The position numbers and the translations under genes are program-made. A stretch of DNA of 64,000 bases. Origin: Gnetum montanum (lineage: Eukaryota; Streptophyta; Gnetopsida; Gnetales; Gnetaceae). The stretch lies in contig MNCI01007753.1 of NCBI GenBank assembly GCA_015680685.1, positions 85,251 through 149,250 of the forward strand, in the 5' to 3' direction. Within the stretch, counting starts at the first letter, position 1; the number at the start of each line of letters is the position of its first letter. The notes beneath the pieces were generated by a model. It worked only from the letters and a program-made list of their open reading frames with translations, made no database searches and was not told the DNA's origin. Below, one piece after another: positions 23,493 to 34,186 of the stretch.

Positions 23493-24255
23493 ATGCATAC
23501 AGTCATGTTAACTCATGCCATCACCGATTGGATAAAAGTTGACCATCTTCCTAGGAAATTCTCTAATCTTGGGAGTCCTTTTATATATCTACAGATTGCT
23601 GGGAACAAACCGTGCAAAGCTCTTTTGGATTCAGGTTCTGGTGTCAACTTAATCTCTCAAGAAATGTACAAAGCTTGGAACCTGCCTCCATTAAAAAAGA
23701 GTAACATTCGTTTAGAGTTGGCTGACCAATCCATCACTATCCCATTAGGACTAGTGGAGGACATTGTTACCACTGTTTGTGGATGGTTGTATCCAGCTAA
23801 CTTCCTAGTGATTCAAGTGAACAAAAATAAGGGGGACTTCCCAATCATAATGGGAAGAGCATGGCTAGGTACAATTGACACATGCCTAGGAATTCATGAT
23901 TTTCCCTAGAAATATCAAAAGAAAATATGTTTGGAAAGATCGAGAAGAAGAAATTTTCATGCATTGCATACAATGACACAGGATGTAATTGCATGTAGAA
24001 GTCATGGTTTGTATAATGTTTAACATTGCCTACATGCAATCAGTGTGCACAAGTGACTAATATACAAAGATGCCTATATAAAGTAGCCACAGGACAAGAA
24101 GACACCCAGTGGCTAACAGCTAATGAAGAGAGCAGTTCAACTATATGCATGGAACCAACTAAGGGTTTGACTTGCACTTAAATTAATAGCATAGACACAT
24201 TAGAGCAAGTCCATTGCTAACTTCCAAGTCTTGACATTGAAAATATCAACTGGGG
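23493..24255 (+). pseudogene. pol: Aspartic protease of element A and linker to reverse transcriptase
   Basis: An open stretch from 23493 to 23909 includes CKALLDSGSGVNLIS, with the D-S-G catalytic triplet, and PIIMGRAWLGTIDTCLGIHD. The linker after it is broken by stops. The F copy has the same motif (CKALLDSGSGVNLIS) near 46350. Confidence 0.8.
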
Positions 24256-24259
24256 AAAG

Positions 24260-24950
24260 TTGAAAATCCTTGATCAGTTTAAGCAGGATCCCCTTGAGTT
24301 AAAACCATTGCCCATCGGTATGGAATACATGTTTCTCAAGAATGGAAAATCAGTAATTATTAACGCTAGGATTGCTCCTCAACAAAAAGAGAGACTGCTG
24401 AAAGTGATAAAAAAATGGTCAAAATCCTTCACTTGGTCATATCCTGAATTAACTGGAATAGATCCTAGGATATGCCAACACAGAATTTACACCAATCCCT
24501 CCATGAAGCCTCAAAGAAAACTGCAAAGATGACTTAACCCAAAGCTTAAGCAAGTGGTTAAGGAAGAAATTGAATAGCTTCTAAAAGCTGGGTTTATATC
24601 CCCCATTGCTGATAGTGAATGGGTTAGTCCCTTAGTTATTGTGCCTAATAAGGGAGGTAAATGGAGGGTGTGTATAGATTTTAGGCTACTGAATATGGCA
24701 ACATTCAATGACCACTTTCCATTGCTATTCATTGACCAAGTCTTAGACACCATTATAGGGCATCACTACTATAGTTTTCTGGATGGGTATAATGGGTACA
24801 ACCAAATTCAAATAGCCCCAAAAGGCAAAGCCAAGACTACGTTCACCAGTTCTTGGGGAACATTTACATACAAACAAATGCTATTTTGCTTGTGTAATGA
24901 CCCTGCAACATTTCAACAATTAGTTCTAAGCATATTCCAGTAGCAAATAG
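24260..24950 (+). pseudogene. pol: Reverse transcriptase, N-terminal part, element A
   Basis: Contains EWVSPLVIVPNKGGKWRVCI, DFRLLN, DHFPLLFIDQVLD and FLDGYNGYNQIQIAPKGKAK. These are the fingers and palm segments of Athila-type reverse transcriptase. A stop lies near 24530. The frame is interrupted by element B at 24951, directly before the FMDD box, which is at 57239-57250. Confidence 0.85.
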
Positions 24951-26762
24951 TGTAGCGACCAAAAACATTGGTGGCTGGAACATCGAGAGGTTTCCAGGTG
25001 AACAGTTTAACCTCAGATCTGTGTGAGGGCCGTGCTGGAGAGAAATGGAAGTGGGGCACCCTGAATGGTCTAGTCAATTAGACAAGGACTTAATTGATGT
25101 ATCTTAACCTTATGTAAATGTTTGTTTCGGAAGCGAGACATGCAAGATGATTCGATGATCAATAAATGCAAGATGGCGAAAATAGTGCAAAACAATGATT
25201 ATAGTAAGGAAATAGCAAAACAAACTCAGGTGAGAAAGTGCACTACCCCCAGGTCATGGATTTGATTCTTTGCTTTGTTTAAAAGGTGTACAACAGGTTA
25301 TGAAATGCTAGAGAGACACTGCTTTCATCGAGCGGTATAATCACAACTCTTTTACTTGCTGATCTATTTGCTAAGATGTCAGAATGCTTGACTCAAAAAG
25401 GGATGTTTGGAGCCAACCAAATAACTCAAAGGTAACTAAATGCTCAAGAAAAATTCCAACTATGCCTTCTGAAAGCCAATCAAGAAGCTAACCAGCCAAC
25501 CCTTTGAGTGTTGTTTGCCGGGGTATTTATAGGGCTAGGAGTAGGAGAGAAATGTGGTCTGGATGGCATGTGTCCTAAACCCCGCAAGATTCTATCATGT
25601 TTGTATTATGCAGGTGTGCAATGCTAGATGTGAACTTTGTTACATTATGACCATACCGCTGGAATTGCATGTGCCGAGATCCAATGTGCTAACAACGCAA
25701 GCAAAATGGAGCCTATGCTTCGGGACTACGTCTTCCCTACCTTTACACATAGGGTCAAGCATAGGAACAATATTTTTAGAACTGACTAGGGGTATGCAAA
25801 ATGAAGTAAAATTGCTAATTTCACCAAGGATATGCGAGAGTGAGAAAAATTGTTGTCAACAAGTTCTAGAGCTACCTGAAGACATCTTGTTGCTTCTGTG
25901 CTAGTGTTGCACTACTCATGCTGTTGAACATATTGACATAGCATAAGTGGCTGATTGCTACATTGTGCTATGCTACATAGTGTAGCATAGCGTAGCCACT
26001 AGTCTTAATTGAAATTTGCGTTGGAGCTGAAAATCATTCGTCTAAGGCTTAGTCATGCTAACAACTGCAACTTTTTTCCTTCATGCTGGAGAGCTTTTAA
26101 ACTCTTTGAACTCATGTTTGAAACACTTTTGCTACTTTTGCATTGTTGCTATGATGTGCTACGCTATGTAGCATAGCACAACATAGCAGCTAGCTTATCA
26201 TGCTTCCTTATTTAATTCACCAATTTCTAGCAAGAAATGTTTCTCACGGCTTGAGGACTAAGTGGGGCAAGAAGTTTTGGAGGTTGAAGTCTTGTCAAAG
26301 TGCCATTTTCTTGTTGGAATCACTTGGCAAGATGGGCCTTTCTGCGTTAGCATAGCGTAGCACCTTGTGTTGACTGAATCCTGACTTGTCTTTGCAATCA
26401 CTTTGTCACTTTGTACATGGATGCTTGGGCAACTATCTTTCAAGGCTTGCTACACTGCATAGCGTAGCAGACTTCTTTACTAGAAAACATGCCAAACTAT
26501 TTTGCTCATCCCAAACACTTTTGGTAAGTCCTAGCATAGTTTTTGGGTAGACTGTCAGCTAGGTTGATTGTCTAGTTGGGTAGGCTGGAGAGTCCAGCGG
26601 GCCTATCAGCTCTAGAGATAGAAAACTTACCAGATTGGACAGTTTAACCTCGGTGCCTACATTTTCCTACTGAAATGTCATGATGCTGCACTTGTGGAGG
26701 TCCTTGCCTAAATTCCAAGACCCTGCTGAAGCATGAGGGTCTTGAAATTTTATGGTGTTTCA
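24951..26762 (-). repeat. Left (3') LTR of element B
   Basis: Starts TGTAGCGACC and ends GTGTTTCA. The minus-strand TATA box is at 25524-25531. U3 (25950-26480) carries four clusters of palindromes made from GCTACGCTA / TAGCGTAGC. The one at 25967-25991 has 11-bp arms around a TAG spacer. The start resembles the element C LTR, supporting one family. Confidence 0.9.
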
Positions 26763-26778
26763 CTGGCCCCTCTTTGTC
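26763..26778 (-). promoter_or_regulatory. Polypurine tract of element B
   Basis: In element sense GACAAAGAGGGGCCAG lies directly before the LTR TG. Its position and purine content fix the minus orientation. Confidence 0.65.
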
Positions 26779-28140
26779 GATGTTTGGAGGATCCGCCTAA
26801 TAAATGTCGACAAAAAATATGAAACACCATGAAGGATAAGTTGCCAACATCGCTATTTGGTGGTTGCTCAGACGTCGCTTTGTTGTGCTCAGGAGTAACA
26901 GGATAGTTGCGTAGGGGAAAGGGAAAAGGGGGGACTTGAGGGGATAGGTTCAGGAAAAGGAAAGATGAAATGTAGCACGGTCCCTTGTTAGAGTGCTTGT
27001 GAGGGAGTCAGTGCATGTGGGCATCTTTCTTTTGCTGGCTTCTGATCTCTCGTCGGAATGCTTAGGGTGGATCAATGTGAAACAGCTGGTGTGCCATTTG
27101 TTTTAGGCACATGTTCTCTTTCTTTTTCTCTTTTTTTAGCTTCGTTACGCTTTTGTGCTTTTCTTTTGCTATTTTGCCATGTTCATTTACAAACAATCTT
27201 ATTGTTGTAGGACAGGTGTTTCCTCCCATGGATGAGTTGTGTTACATCCATATGGGGCTTTGACCTACCTAAAAATGCTTCCCATGCAGTGAGTTGCATT
27301 ACGCATGTCATGGACTTTGCGTTTGAGCATATGGGAGGGCTTTACATGAGTCAAGAAAGCTTGTAAAAGAGATGCGAAAAGGGAAACTGTGAGTGTGAAA
27401 AACGAGATGATGAAGGTTAAGAGGAAGGGCAGGATGTGCACTCCCAAGTAGCTAAGCTACTCAAAGCAATCACCTCAGAATGATATGGTGTCCTATCCTC
27501 CTGGTGAAACACATCTCAAAGCAACGCCATCTCGGCCTGTATCCTACAAGCGTAACAGAAAGCAGACTAGAGATGTAACCATGACATGTAGTTAGGCAAA
27601 GGTCTTACTTTCTTTAGACATCCCTGAAGTGGTAGGAATTATTGCTGAGGCATTTGACGTCCAAAGCAAGAAGGCCAACAATGATTCTAGTAGCAGCAGG
27701 CTGAAGGAGCTGGCACCGAGGGAGCTAGGAGTTACGATGATGCAAGTGCTTAGGAGTCCCCGCCCAAGGCAAACATCATGCAGTTCAGCTGTAAGGTGAG
27801 AAGCATAATAGTTGAACGTCTTTTGGGCTCGGATGATGGTGGGGGCTGGAGGGTAGCAACATTGTGGTTGGGTCACAATAATGATGGGACTCCAATAGTA
27901 GGTGCTAACACCAGAAGCTACGACCAGGGTGACTGGCTGTGGTAGCGGTAGCTCTAGAAGGTCAGCAAGATGTTAGATGACATCTCCGGAGGATCAGCAA
28001 GATATCAAGGGTAATGGTGTGGCATATGTTCTAGAGGGTGTTCTTTTGTCATTATGAACTATGTTCTGGAATTGCAATGCCCCACCTTGTGTCAGCATTA
28101 TGCAGGCTCAGTTGTTTGAGCTGTGGCAGATGTGAGTCAG
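26779..28140 (-). other. 3' noncoding region of element B
   Basis: Between the polypurine tract and array B1. Short frames on both strands show no recognisable protein. Nothing further is seen. Confidence 0.5.
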
Positions 28141-28160
28141 GAACATTGTGCCATGAACCC

Positions 28161-28370
28161 AGTTTGAGGTCCTGGTAGACCATCTGATGTACTAGTTTAA
28201 GGTCCCAGTAGACCGCTGTGCTAGTTTATCATCGTAGCAGATGGTGGATGGGCTAGTTTAAGGTCGTAGCGGATCGTTTGTGCCAATTTAATGTCATAGC
28301 AGATATTCTATGCCAGTTTATAGTCATGGAAGACTATGGATTCCAGTTTATAGTCATAATGGACTATGGA
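28161..28370 (-). repeat. Hairpin tandem array B1 (7 units of about 30 bp)
   Basis: Units with a six-base loop and different but complementary stems: GGTC/GACC at 28168-28181 and 28201-28214, CATC/GATG at 28230-28243, GGTC/GATC at 28262-28275, ATAGTC/GACTAT at 28320-28337 and again at 28350-28367. It directly follows the integrase end in element sense. Confidence 0.85.
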
Positions 28371-28389
28371 TGCTTACCTTGCTTCTGCA

Positions 28390-29480
28390 TTAGATGTAGT
28401 ACAACTTTAAGTATAAGTCATTCACAAGATTTGCAAACTCTCTACCATACATGTCTGCCAGTTTGAAGGCTTCATTCTCATAGGATTTTGTGACTATGAG
28501 TGGACGTTTCCAGTTTGCCAAAAACTTGTCTACATGTTCACGAATAGCTTTAAGGACTAGGTCACCCTTTTTTATTGATCGTTGATGTAGGTTTGCATGA
28601 TGCTTTTGCCATTGTTTGTCTTGATACCATTTGATACAACCCAATGTCTATGCACATTCTTCCTCTAAGGAGTCAAGGTCAATGATCCTTGACTCATTAT
28701 TCTAGGCTTTGTTCATGATGCTTGAAAGGATTATTTGTAGTGATGGTACCTGCAATTCAATAGGTAACATTGCCTTAGATATGTAAACTAGACTATAAGG
28801 AGTCTTACCTGTAGCTGTCCTGCACATTGTACGGTAGGCCCACAACACATATAGGATTTGCTTGTGCCATTGCCTCTTGCTGTTGCTAAGCATTCTTTCA
28901 AGCAAGTTGATGATGGACTTGTTTATTGCTTCTGCCTAACCATTTGCCTATGGGTAGTATGGTGATGAGAAAGATTGCTTAATGCCAAGGTTGCTACAAA
29001 AGGTTCTAGTTTTCACACTACTAAACTGTGGCCCATTGTTTGTCACAATAGTCATCAGAAGACCAAACCTTGTTACGATGTTGTCTAAGATGAAGTGGGA
29101 AACCTGTTGAGATGTAGTTTTCTTAAGGGGGATAGCTTCTACTTACTTTGTAAAGTACTCAGTGGCAGTAATGATGAAGCTATGCCCTGTTGAAGATTTA
29201 GGTGTTATGGGTCCTATGATATCTAGTCCCCATCGTTGGAATGGCCACATGATCTACGTAGGATGCAACTCACTAAGTGACACATGTATAAGGTTTGTGT
29301 GACGTTGGCATGTGTCACACGTTTTGACTTTAGCAAAGCAATCTCATTCCATACAAGGCCAGTAATACCCTAGGCATATGATCTTAGCTGTCATGGCCCT
29401 GGGAGCTATGTGTCCTCCACATAGTTCTTCATGGACTTCACTAACGATTTTTTATGCCTCCTCCCCACCAATGCAAGTTA
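28390..29480 (-). pseudogene. pol: Integrase of element B
   Basis: From right to left: an HHCC zinc-binding region (HEELCGGH ... CDTCQ, about 29290-29430), GLDIIGP with the first catalytic Asp near 29230, VTNNGPQF near 29030 where the second Asp has become Asn, a retained Glu in AEAINKSI near 28930, and the C-terminus WKRPLIVTKSYENEAFKL then FANLVNDLYLK. Stops are present. It is inactive as it stands because the DDE triad is broken. Confidence 0.85.
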
Positions 29481-29499
29481 ACAGTATTCCATCAATGTT

Positions 29500-30640
29500 G
29501 CACTTACATAAGGTATTATCTCCTACGAGGACATACTACTATGCTTACTTTCAGATTGCATCCCTTTGGGTAGATGTCAAGCTATGTGGGGGTTCATCAA
29601 GTTGTAAGTAGGCCTTAACATTAGCATACCACTCTTGGGTGTTGGTAGCACTTACGGAGGCAACTTGTACTACTTGGGTGATAGGGTCTGTGAATTCTAT
29701 CATCAAAGTAGGTAAGGTTGGAAACAGGTGTGGCAGCATGTTTAATGCCAGCATAGCTAAGGCATCGACTATGGTGTTTTTACTATGTGGCACATGCTAG
29801 ATGTCTGTCATGGTGAACTGTTTCAACAAGTTTTTGGCCAAATCATGGTAAGGCTGTAAGTGCAAATATTTACAAGCATATACTTCAGTGATTTGATTAA
29901 CAACAAATTGAGAATTGCCTCGGATTACCAAATGTTAAATCTTTAATTGCTGGGCTACTAAGATGCCCCTAAGGAGTCCTTCGTACTCAGCTACATTGTT
30001 CATACAAAGGAACGTGAAGTGGTAGGCAAAAGGTTGAATGTCCCCCGAGGGGAACAAAATGGCGACTACAGCACTACCATCTCGCATGGTTGAGGCATCG
30101 TTGAAATGAAAAATGGCCTCAAAATGCGATGGCACAAGGTTAATACTACCAACATGTTCATTAGGGAATTCTAGTTCTATGGTTGTTTGATTGTCAACGG
30201 GTGAGGTTGCAAGTTGCGTAGCTATCGCTTGTCCTTTCGTTGACGATTGGGCTACATAGTGTAAATCAAATTCTATTGTTATTACTTTCCATTGGGCTAT
30301 CCTGCTACTTTCATATAATTTTTTTGTGATAGCCCAAAGTACGTTGCTTTTGCATATAATGTTCACTTGGCTACAAAACAGGTAGTGCCTCCACTTCTTT
30401 AGTGGGAACACTATGTAGAGACAATTCCTTTCCACTTCGTTGTATTTGGCTTCATATGCGATTAATGCATGGCTCAAGTAATAGACTAGGGTTTTAGAGC
30501 TATCTTCTCTTTTTTGGCATAACAGTTCTGCAATAGATGTGTCCGAGGTGGCAAGGTAGATGTAGAAAGGCTTATCCCTCTATGGTGGGTAAACAATTGG
30601 GAGGTGTAAAAGCTCTTTCTTTAAGTCATCGAAGGCTTGT
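29500..30640 (-). pseudogene. pol: Dual RNase H region of element B
   Basis: The first RNase H (about 30250-30640) has LVYYLSHALIAYEAKYNEVER and WRHYLFCSQVNIICKS. A second, archaeal-type RNase H follows: HFNDASTMRDGSAVVAILF near 30080-30130, MNNVAEYEGLLRGILVA near 29950-30010, then VIRGNSQFVVNQI and HVPHSKNTIVDALAMLA. Tandem RNase H domains are known for Tat elements. A stop at 29935 and others break the frame. Confidence 0.8.
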
Positions 30641-30699
30641 TGGCACTGTGTTATCTACTCGAAGTTAACCTCCTTCTTTAGTAAGTGTTGCATGGGATG

Positions 30700-31707
30700 T
30701 AACTTATTGGTCAACCTTGCTATAAACCTTTTGATGAACTATATTCTACCTTGCAACCTATGCAATTCTTTAAGGTTAGTAGGGGGTGCTAGGTTAACAA
30801 TGGCCTTAACTTTGTTAGGATCCACTCATATTCCAGCCTCTGACACTACAAACCCTATCATGCATCTAGGTTTTATGCCGAAAATACACTTCTTTGGATT
30901 AAGACACAAGTCATGCTTGTGACAACGCTTTAGGATTACATCTAGATCAATGGAATGATCAATAGCTATCTTAGACTTAACAACTATGTCATCCACGTAA
31001 TCGTTTAGTCTCTCTAGGAGGTAGTCACTGAATATGTAGGTCATGGCCCGTTGATAGGTTGCTCCGGCATTCTTTAAATCAAAGGGCATCATAGTGTAAC
31101 AAGAAGTTCCCCAAGGGGTCATAAACGTAGTTGTCAACTGATGCTCTGGATTGATGCAAATTTGATTGTAACTTGAGAACCCATCCATAAAGGATAATAA
31201 AGCATGACCAATCGTAGTGTCAATAAGTTTCTCGATACTTGGCAACGGGAAGTCATCTTTAATCATTGTTTTGTTCAGATCTCAAAAGTCTATACATATT
31301 CGGATACCTCTCATTTTCTTAGAGACTACAACGATGTTTGATACCCATTCTGAGTAATTGACCACACGAATGAAGCTTTGTTGGTATAACTTAGTGATTT
31401 TGTCACATACATCTAGTGCAATTTTTGGTTTAATTTTTCAAGCCTTTTGTTTAACCAGTTTGACACATGGGTCCAATACAATGTTATGTTGTATTAGCCA
31501 TGGGTCTAAGCTCGGCATGTCATTGTAGGACCATGCGAATACTTTGATGTTATCTTGAAGGACTCTGGATACATGCTTTTGCATTTGTTGATCTAGGAGG
31601 GAACTTAGTTTTAGTGTCTTTACTTTCCCCCTGGATGTCTTTATTGGTACTTCAATAATAGGGTCATAAGTCACATCCCTAGCCTCTAAGTCTAAGGCTT
31701 GAACCAA
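30700..31707 (-). pseudogene. pol: Reverse transcriptase of element B
   Basis: The upstream segment reads SSLLDQQMQKHVSRVLQDN and FAWSYNDMPSLDPWLIQHNI (31438-31707). The palm reads DDFPLPSIEKLIDTTIGHAL, FMDGFSSYNQI, TTTFMTPWGTSCYTMMPFDLK and YVDDIVVKSK, with YVDD at 30988-30999. YVDD with VVKSK is the Tat form, unlike the FMDD of the Athila-like elements here. Stops occur near 31430 and elsewhere. Confidence 0.85.
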
Positions 31708-31989
31708 ATGTTTGGGCTAATCTAGGGACATTTTCAAGGATGCTACAGTGTTATCAGTAGATGAATCCTAGTCTATCGGCTCTAAGTTCAGATCTGTTGC
31801 AAGCTTGCCATGAGGACCTGTCAAGGTTAAAACTGAGTGTAGATCACACTACATGGCCATCTTGTTCATCCTACCATAGTAAGAAGAAGCCTGGTCAAGT
31901 AATACATGTTTGTAGCAATAATGCATAATAAATATTTGCAAAGCAACAATGATAGATGGAATGATCGTCAAATATTTGGCCAAGTTCGC

Positions 31990-32395
31990 AAGTTACTAAC
32001 TTAAGGTCTTGGTGGACTGTGAGCAAGTTTGAACATGCAAGAGACATTAAATCTACCAGTTTAAGGTCGTGGTGGATTGTAACATTACAAAATCTGTCTA
32101 AAATACAAAATGGGTGCTAAAGCTGCTAGTTTAAGGTCATGGCAGACTGTTAACGGGTGGAGTTCAAAAACTAAGTTTACTAGTTTAAGGTCTTTGCGAA
32201 CCGTTAATAGGTTGTAAGGGTAAGGCTACTAGTTTAAGGTCTTTGCGGACCGTGAGTGGGCTGGTGGATAAAGTTACTAGTTTAAGGTTTTTGTCGACCA
32301 TTAATAGGTTTTGTAGATAAGGTTACTAGTTTAAGGTCGTTACGGACCGTGAACGTGTGGGCTTTGTAGAGGTCGGTTGCTAATTTAAGGTGGGA
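31990..32395 (-). repeat. Hairpin tandem array B2 (7-8 units of about 50 bp)
   Basis: Units of CTAGTTTAAGGTC ... with GGTC-TTTGCG-GACC at 32238-32251 and GGTC-GTTACG-GACC at 32335-32348. The dyad extends in some units to TTAAGGTC ... GACCGTTAA. It lies between the antisense gene and the reverse transcriptase. Confidence 0.85.
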
Positions 32396-32541
32396 TGAAC
32401 TTTTCAGTTGGGCCCCACCTGTTATGTTGCAAACAATGATGCTACGCTAGAGCAGGATTGTGACATGAAAGTGCTACACTATATGGGGCATCCCACATTA
32501 CTCGGGGTGCAAAAATGGCAAGTTCTTTTCACCACACTAGT

Positions 32542-32549
32542 TATAAATA
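32542..32549 (+). promoter_or_regulatory. Candidate promoter of the antisense gene in element B
   Basis: TATAAATA followed by GGGG in the plus orientation, i.e. opposite to gag-pol of B and correctly placed for the plus-strand gene starting downstream. CTACGCTA-type motifs surround it (32440-32455, 32605-32655). No transcript data; inferred from position. Confidence 0.45.
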
Positions 32550-32574
32550 GGGGTTTACCCTTGGTAAACTTGTT

Positions 32575-34186
32575 ATTTTTATTGTCAGAGCATAGGGCTC
32601 ACATCCAAAGCGTAGCGTGATTGTGCCAAGAGAAAGTGAAACGGTGTAGCGTAGCAGCTGATAACATTGGCGAGTGAAGCAATGGTAGCCAAAGATGAAC
32701 ACAAGCATCGAGGGATCGCCAAGGTGGACGAAGTCAAGGACACTTTGGGGCACCTATCCCAGGCATGCATTGAAGCGCACGGGGAGACTTCGTCTACTCA
32801 GTAAATTGCTATACCACCTTTGTTGTTCAGACTTTAGCAATCATTATGGTTGAAATTCATGTCTTTTGCCATTATTTTGGTCACCGTTTTGGCCACTATG
32901 CTGCCGCTATTGCTGGTTGGGCACCACGGCTGTATGGATGTTACGCTATAGCTACATGTGATATTGCCTTGACCACCATTATTACGACTACCTTGTTGCA
33001 AGGGTTTGGGCAAGTCTGGATAGCTTAGCGCATGGTTAGTATAGCATGCCATCCTCAAGAGGGTTTGGCCATTTGCAAGATTTAACAAGTGAGATACATG
33101 TTTATTGTAGTACAACGTGAGTTATTTTGTACAGCTGAAGTATGGTTGGGAGGACCGTAGCACAGTGAACTCTTACTTGTTTGCACGTTGTAATTTTTTT
33201 ATTATGGTATGACAGTATGTCATAAGGCTTGTCACATTGGCGCTATTGAATCTACAATACTGCTACATTATTGAATCTATTTATTTTTTGTTAAATTTTC
33301 CATGTTGCCATGCTTGTCATAGTGATGTGTTGCATGTCATTGTATTATGTTCATCTGCTAGCGTTGCTACATGTCATGTGTTTGCATCTAGATATTATTA
33401 CATTATGCGGGGCTTGATGCCTATGCTATGCTATAGGTCTTACGTTGCTATGTTGCCCATTATCTTTATTCTATTTTGTTTTGTTTTTTAAAGAAATATT
33501 TACGATTGGGGGGGTCATGCTACGCTATGTGCAAAGAAAGTGTCATGCTACGCTACATGTAATTAGAGGGTTATGCTACACTACGTGTAAAATTCGCTTG
33601 TACATAGTGCTAATGTCTGATGCTTCATTATGCAGGGTCATGTTGAAACCCATCCTAATTGTCCTGGAGATTGTGGGAGTCTTGTGTTGCCTTAGCGCAC
33701 CGGTGGCCAATGTGCCTCCTCCTCATGCATGTGTGGAGTGGCAGGTGGTCTAGTTCCAGGAGGGTGCATGGGACTTCNAAGAAAGTGTCATGCTACGCTA
33801 CATGTAATTAGAGGGTTAAGCTACGTTATGTGCAACCTTCACTCGTACGTAGTGCTAGCGTTTGGTTCTTTGTTGTGCAGGGTCATGTTGAAACCCATAT
33901 TAATTGTCCTGGAGATTATAGGAGTCTTGTGCTACCTTAGCGCACCGGTGGCCAATGTGCCTCCTCCCCATGCATGTGTGAAGTGGTAGGCAGTCTGGTT
34001 CCAGGAGGGCACATGGGACTTCCTACAATTCCTACTCTAGAATTTTAGTGTGATTGTTTGGTCACACTTGTTAGCGGAGATAGTAGCCGCACTCACAGAA
34101 ATCCTGTTGCCTGGGGAAAACCGGGAAATTTTGAAATTTTTGACTGATGGGTCAATCAGGGGTGAGCAGGCAGAAGGTTCCAACCA
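32575..34186 (+). other. Leader and 5' exon region of the antisense gene, with a duplicated segment
   Basis: The plus strand contains several GCTACGCTA motifs and a direct duplication: 33530-33777 and 33779-34022, separated by one undetermined base at 33778. Both copies have a T/G-rich tract ending in an acceptor (TATGCAG|GGTCATG, TGTGCAG|GGTCATG) followed by a segment containing GGAGATT and CACCGGTGGCCAATGTGCCT. Exon limits before 34187 could not be fixed. The duplicates differ at several percent of positions. Confidence 0.4.

Noticed and set aside
27592-27876. Minus-strand 94-codon frame in the 3' noncoding region of B
   Set aside because: No motif, no counterpart in element C, and composition like the surrounding noncoding DNA.
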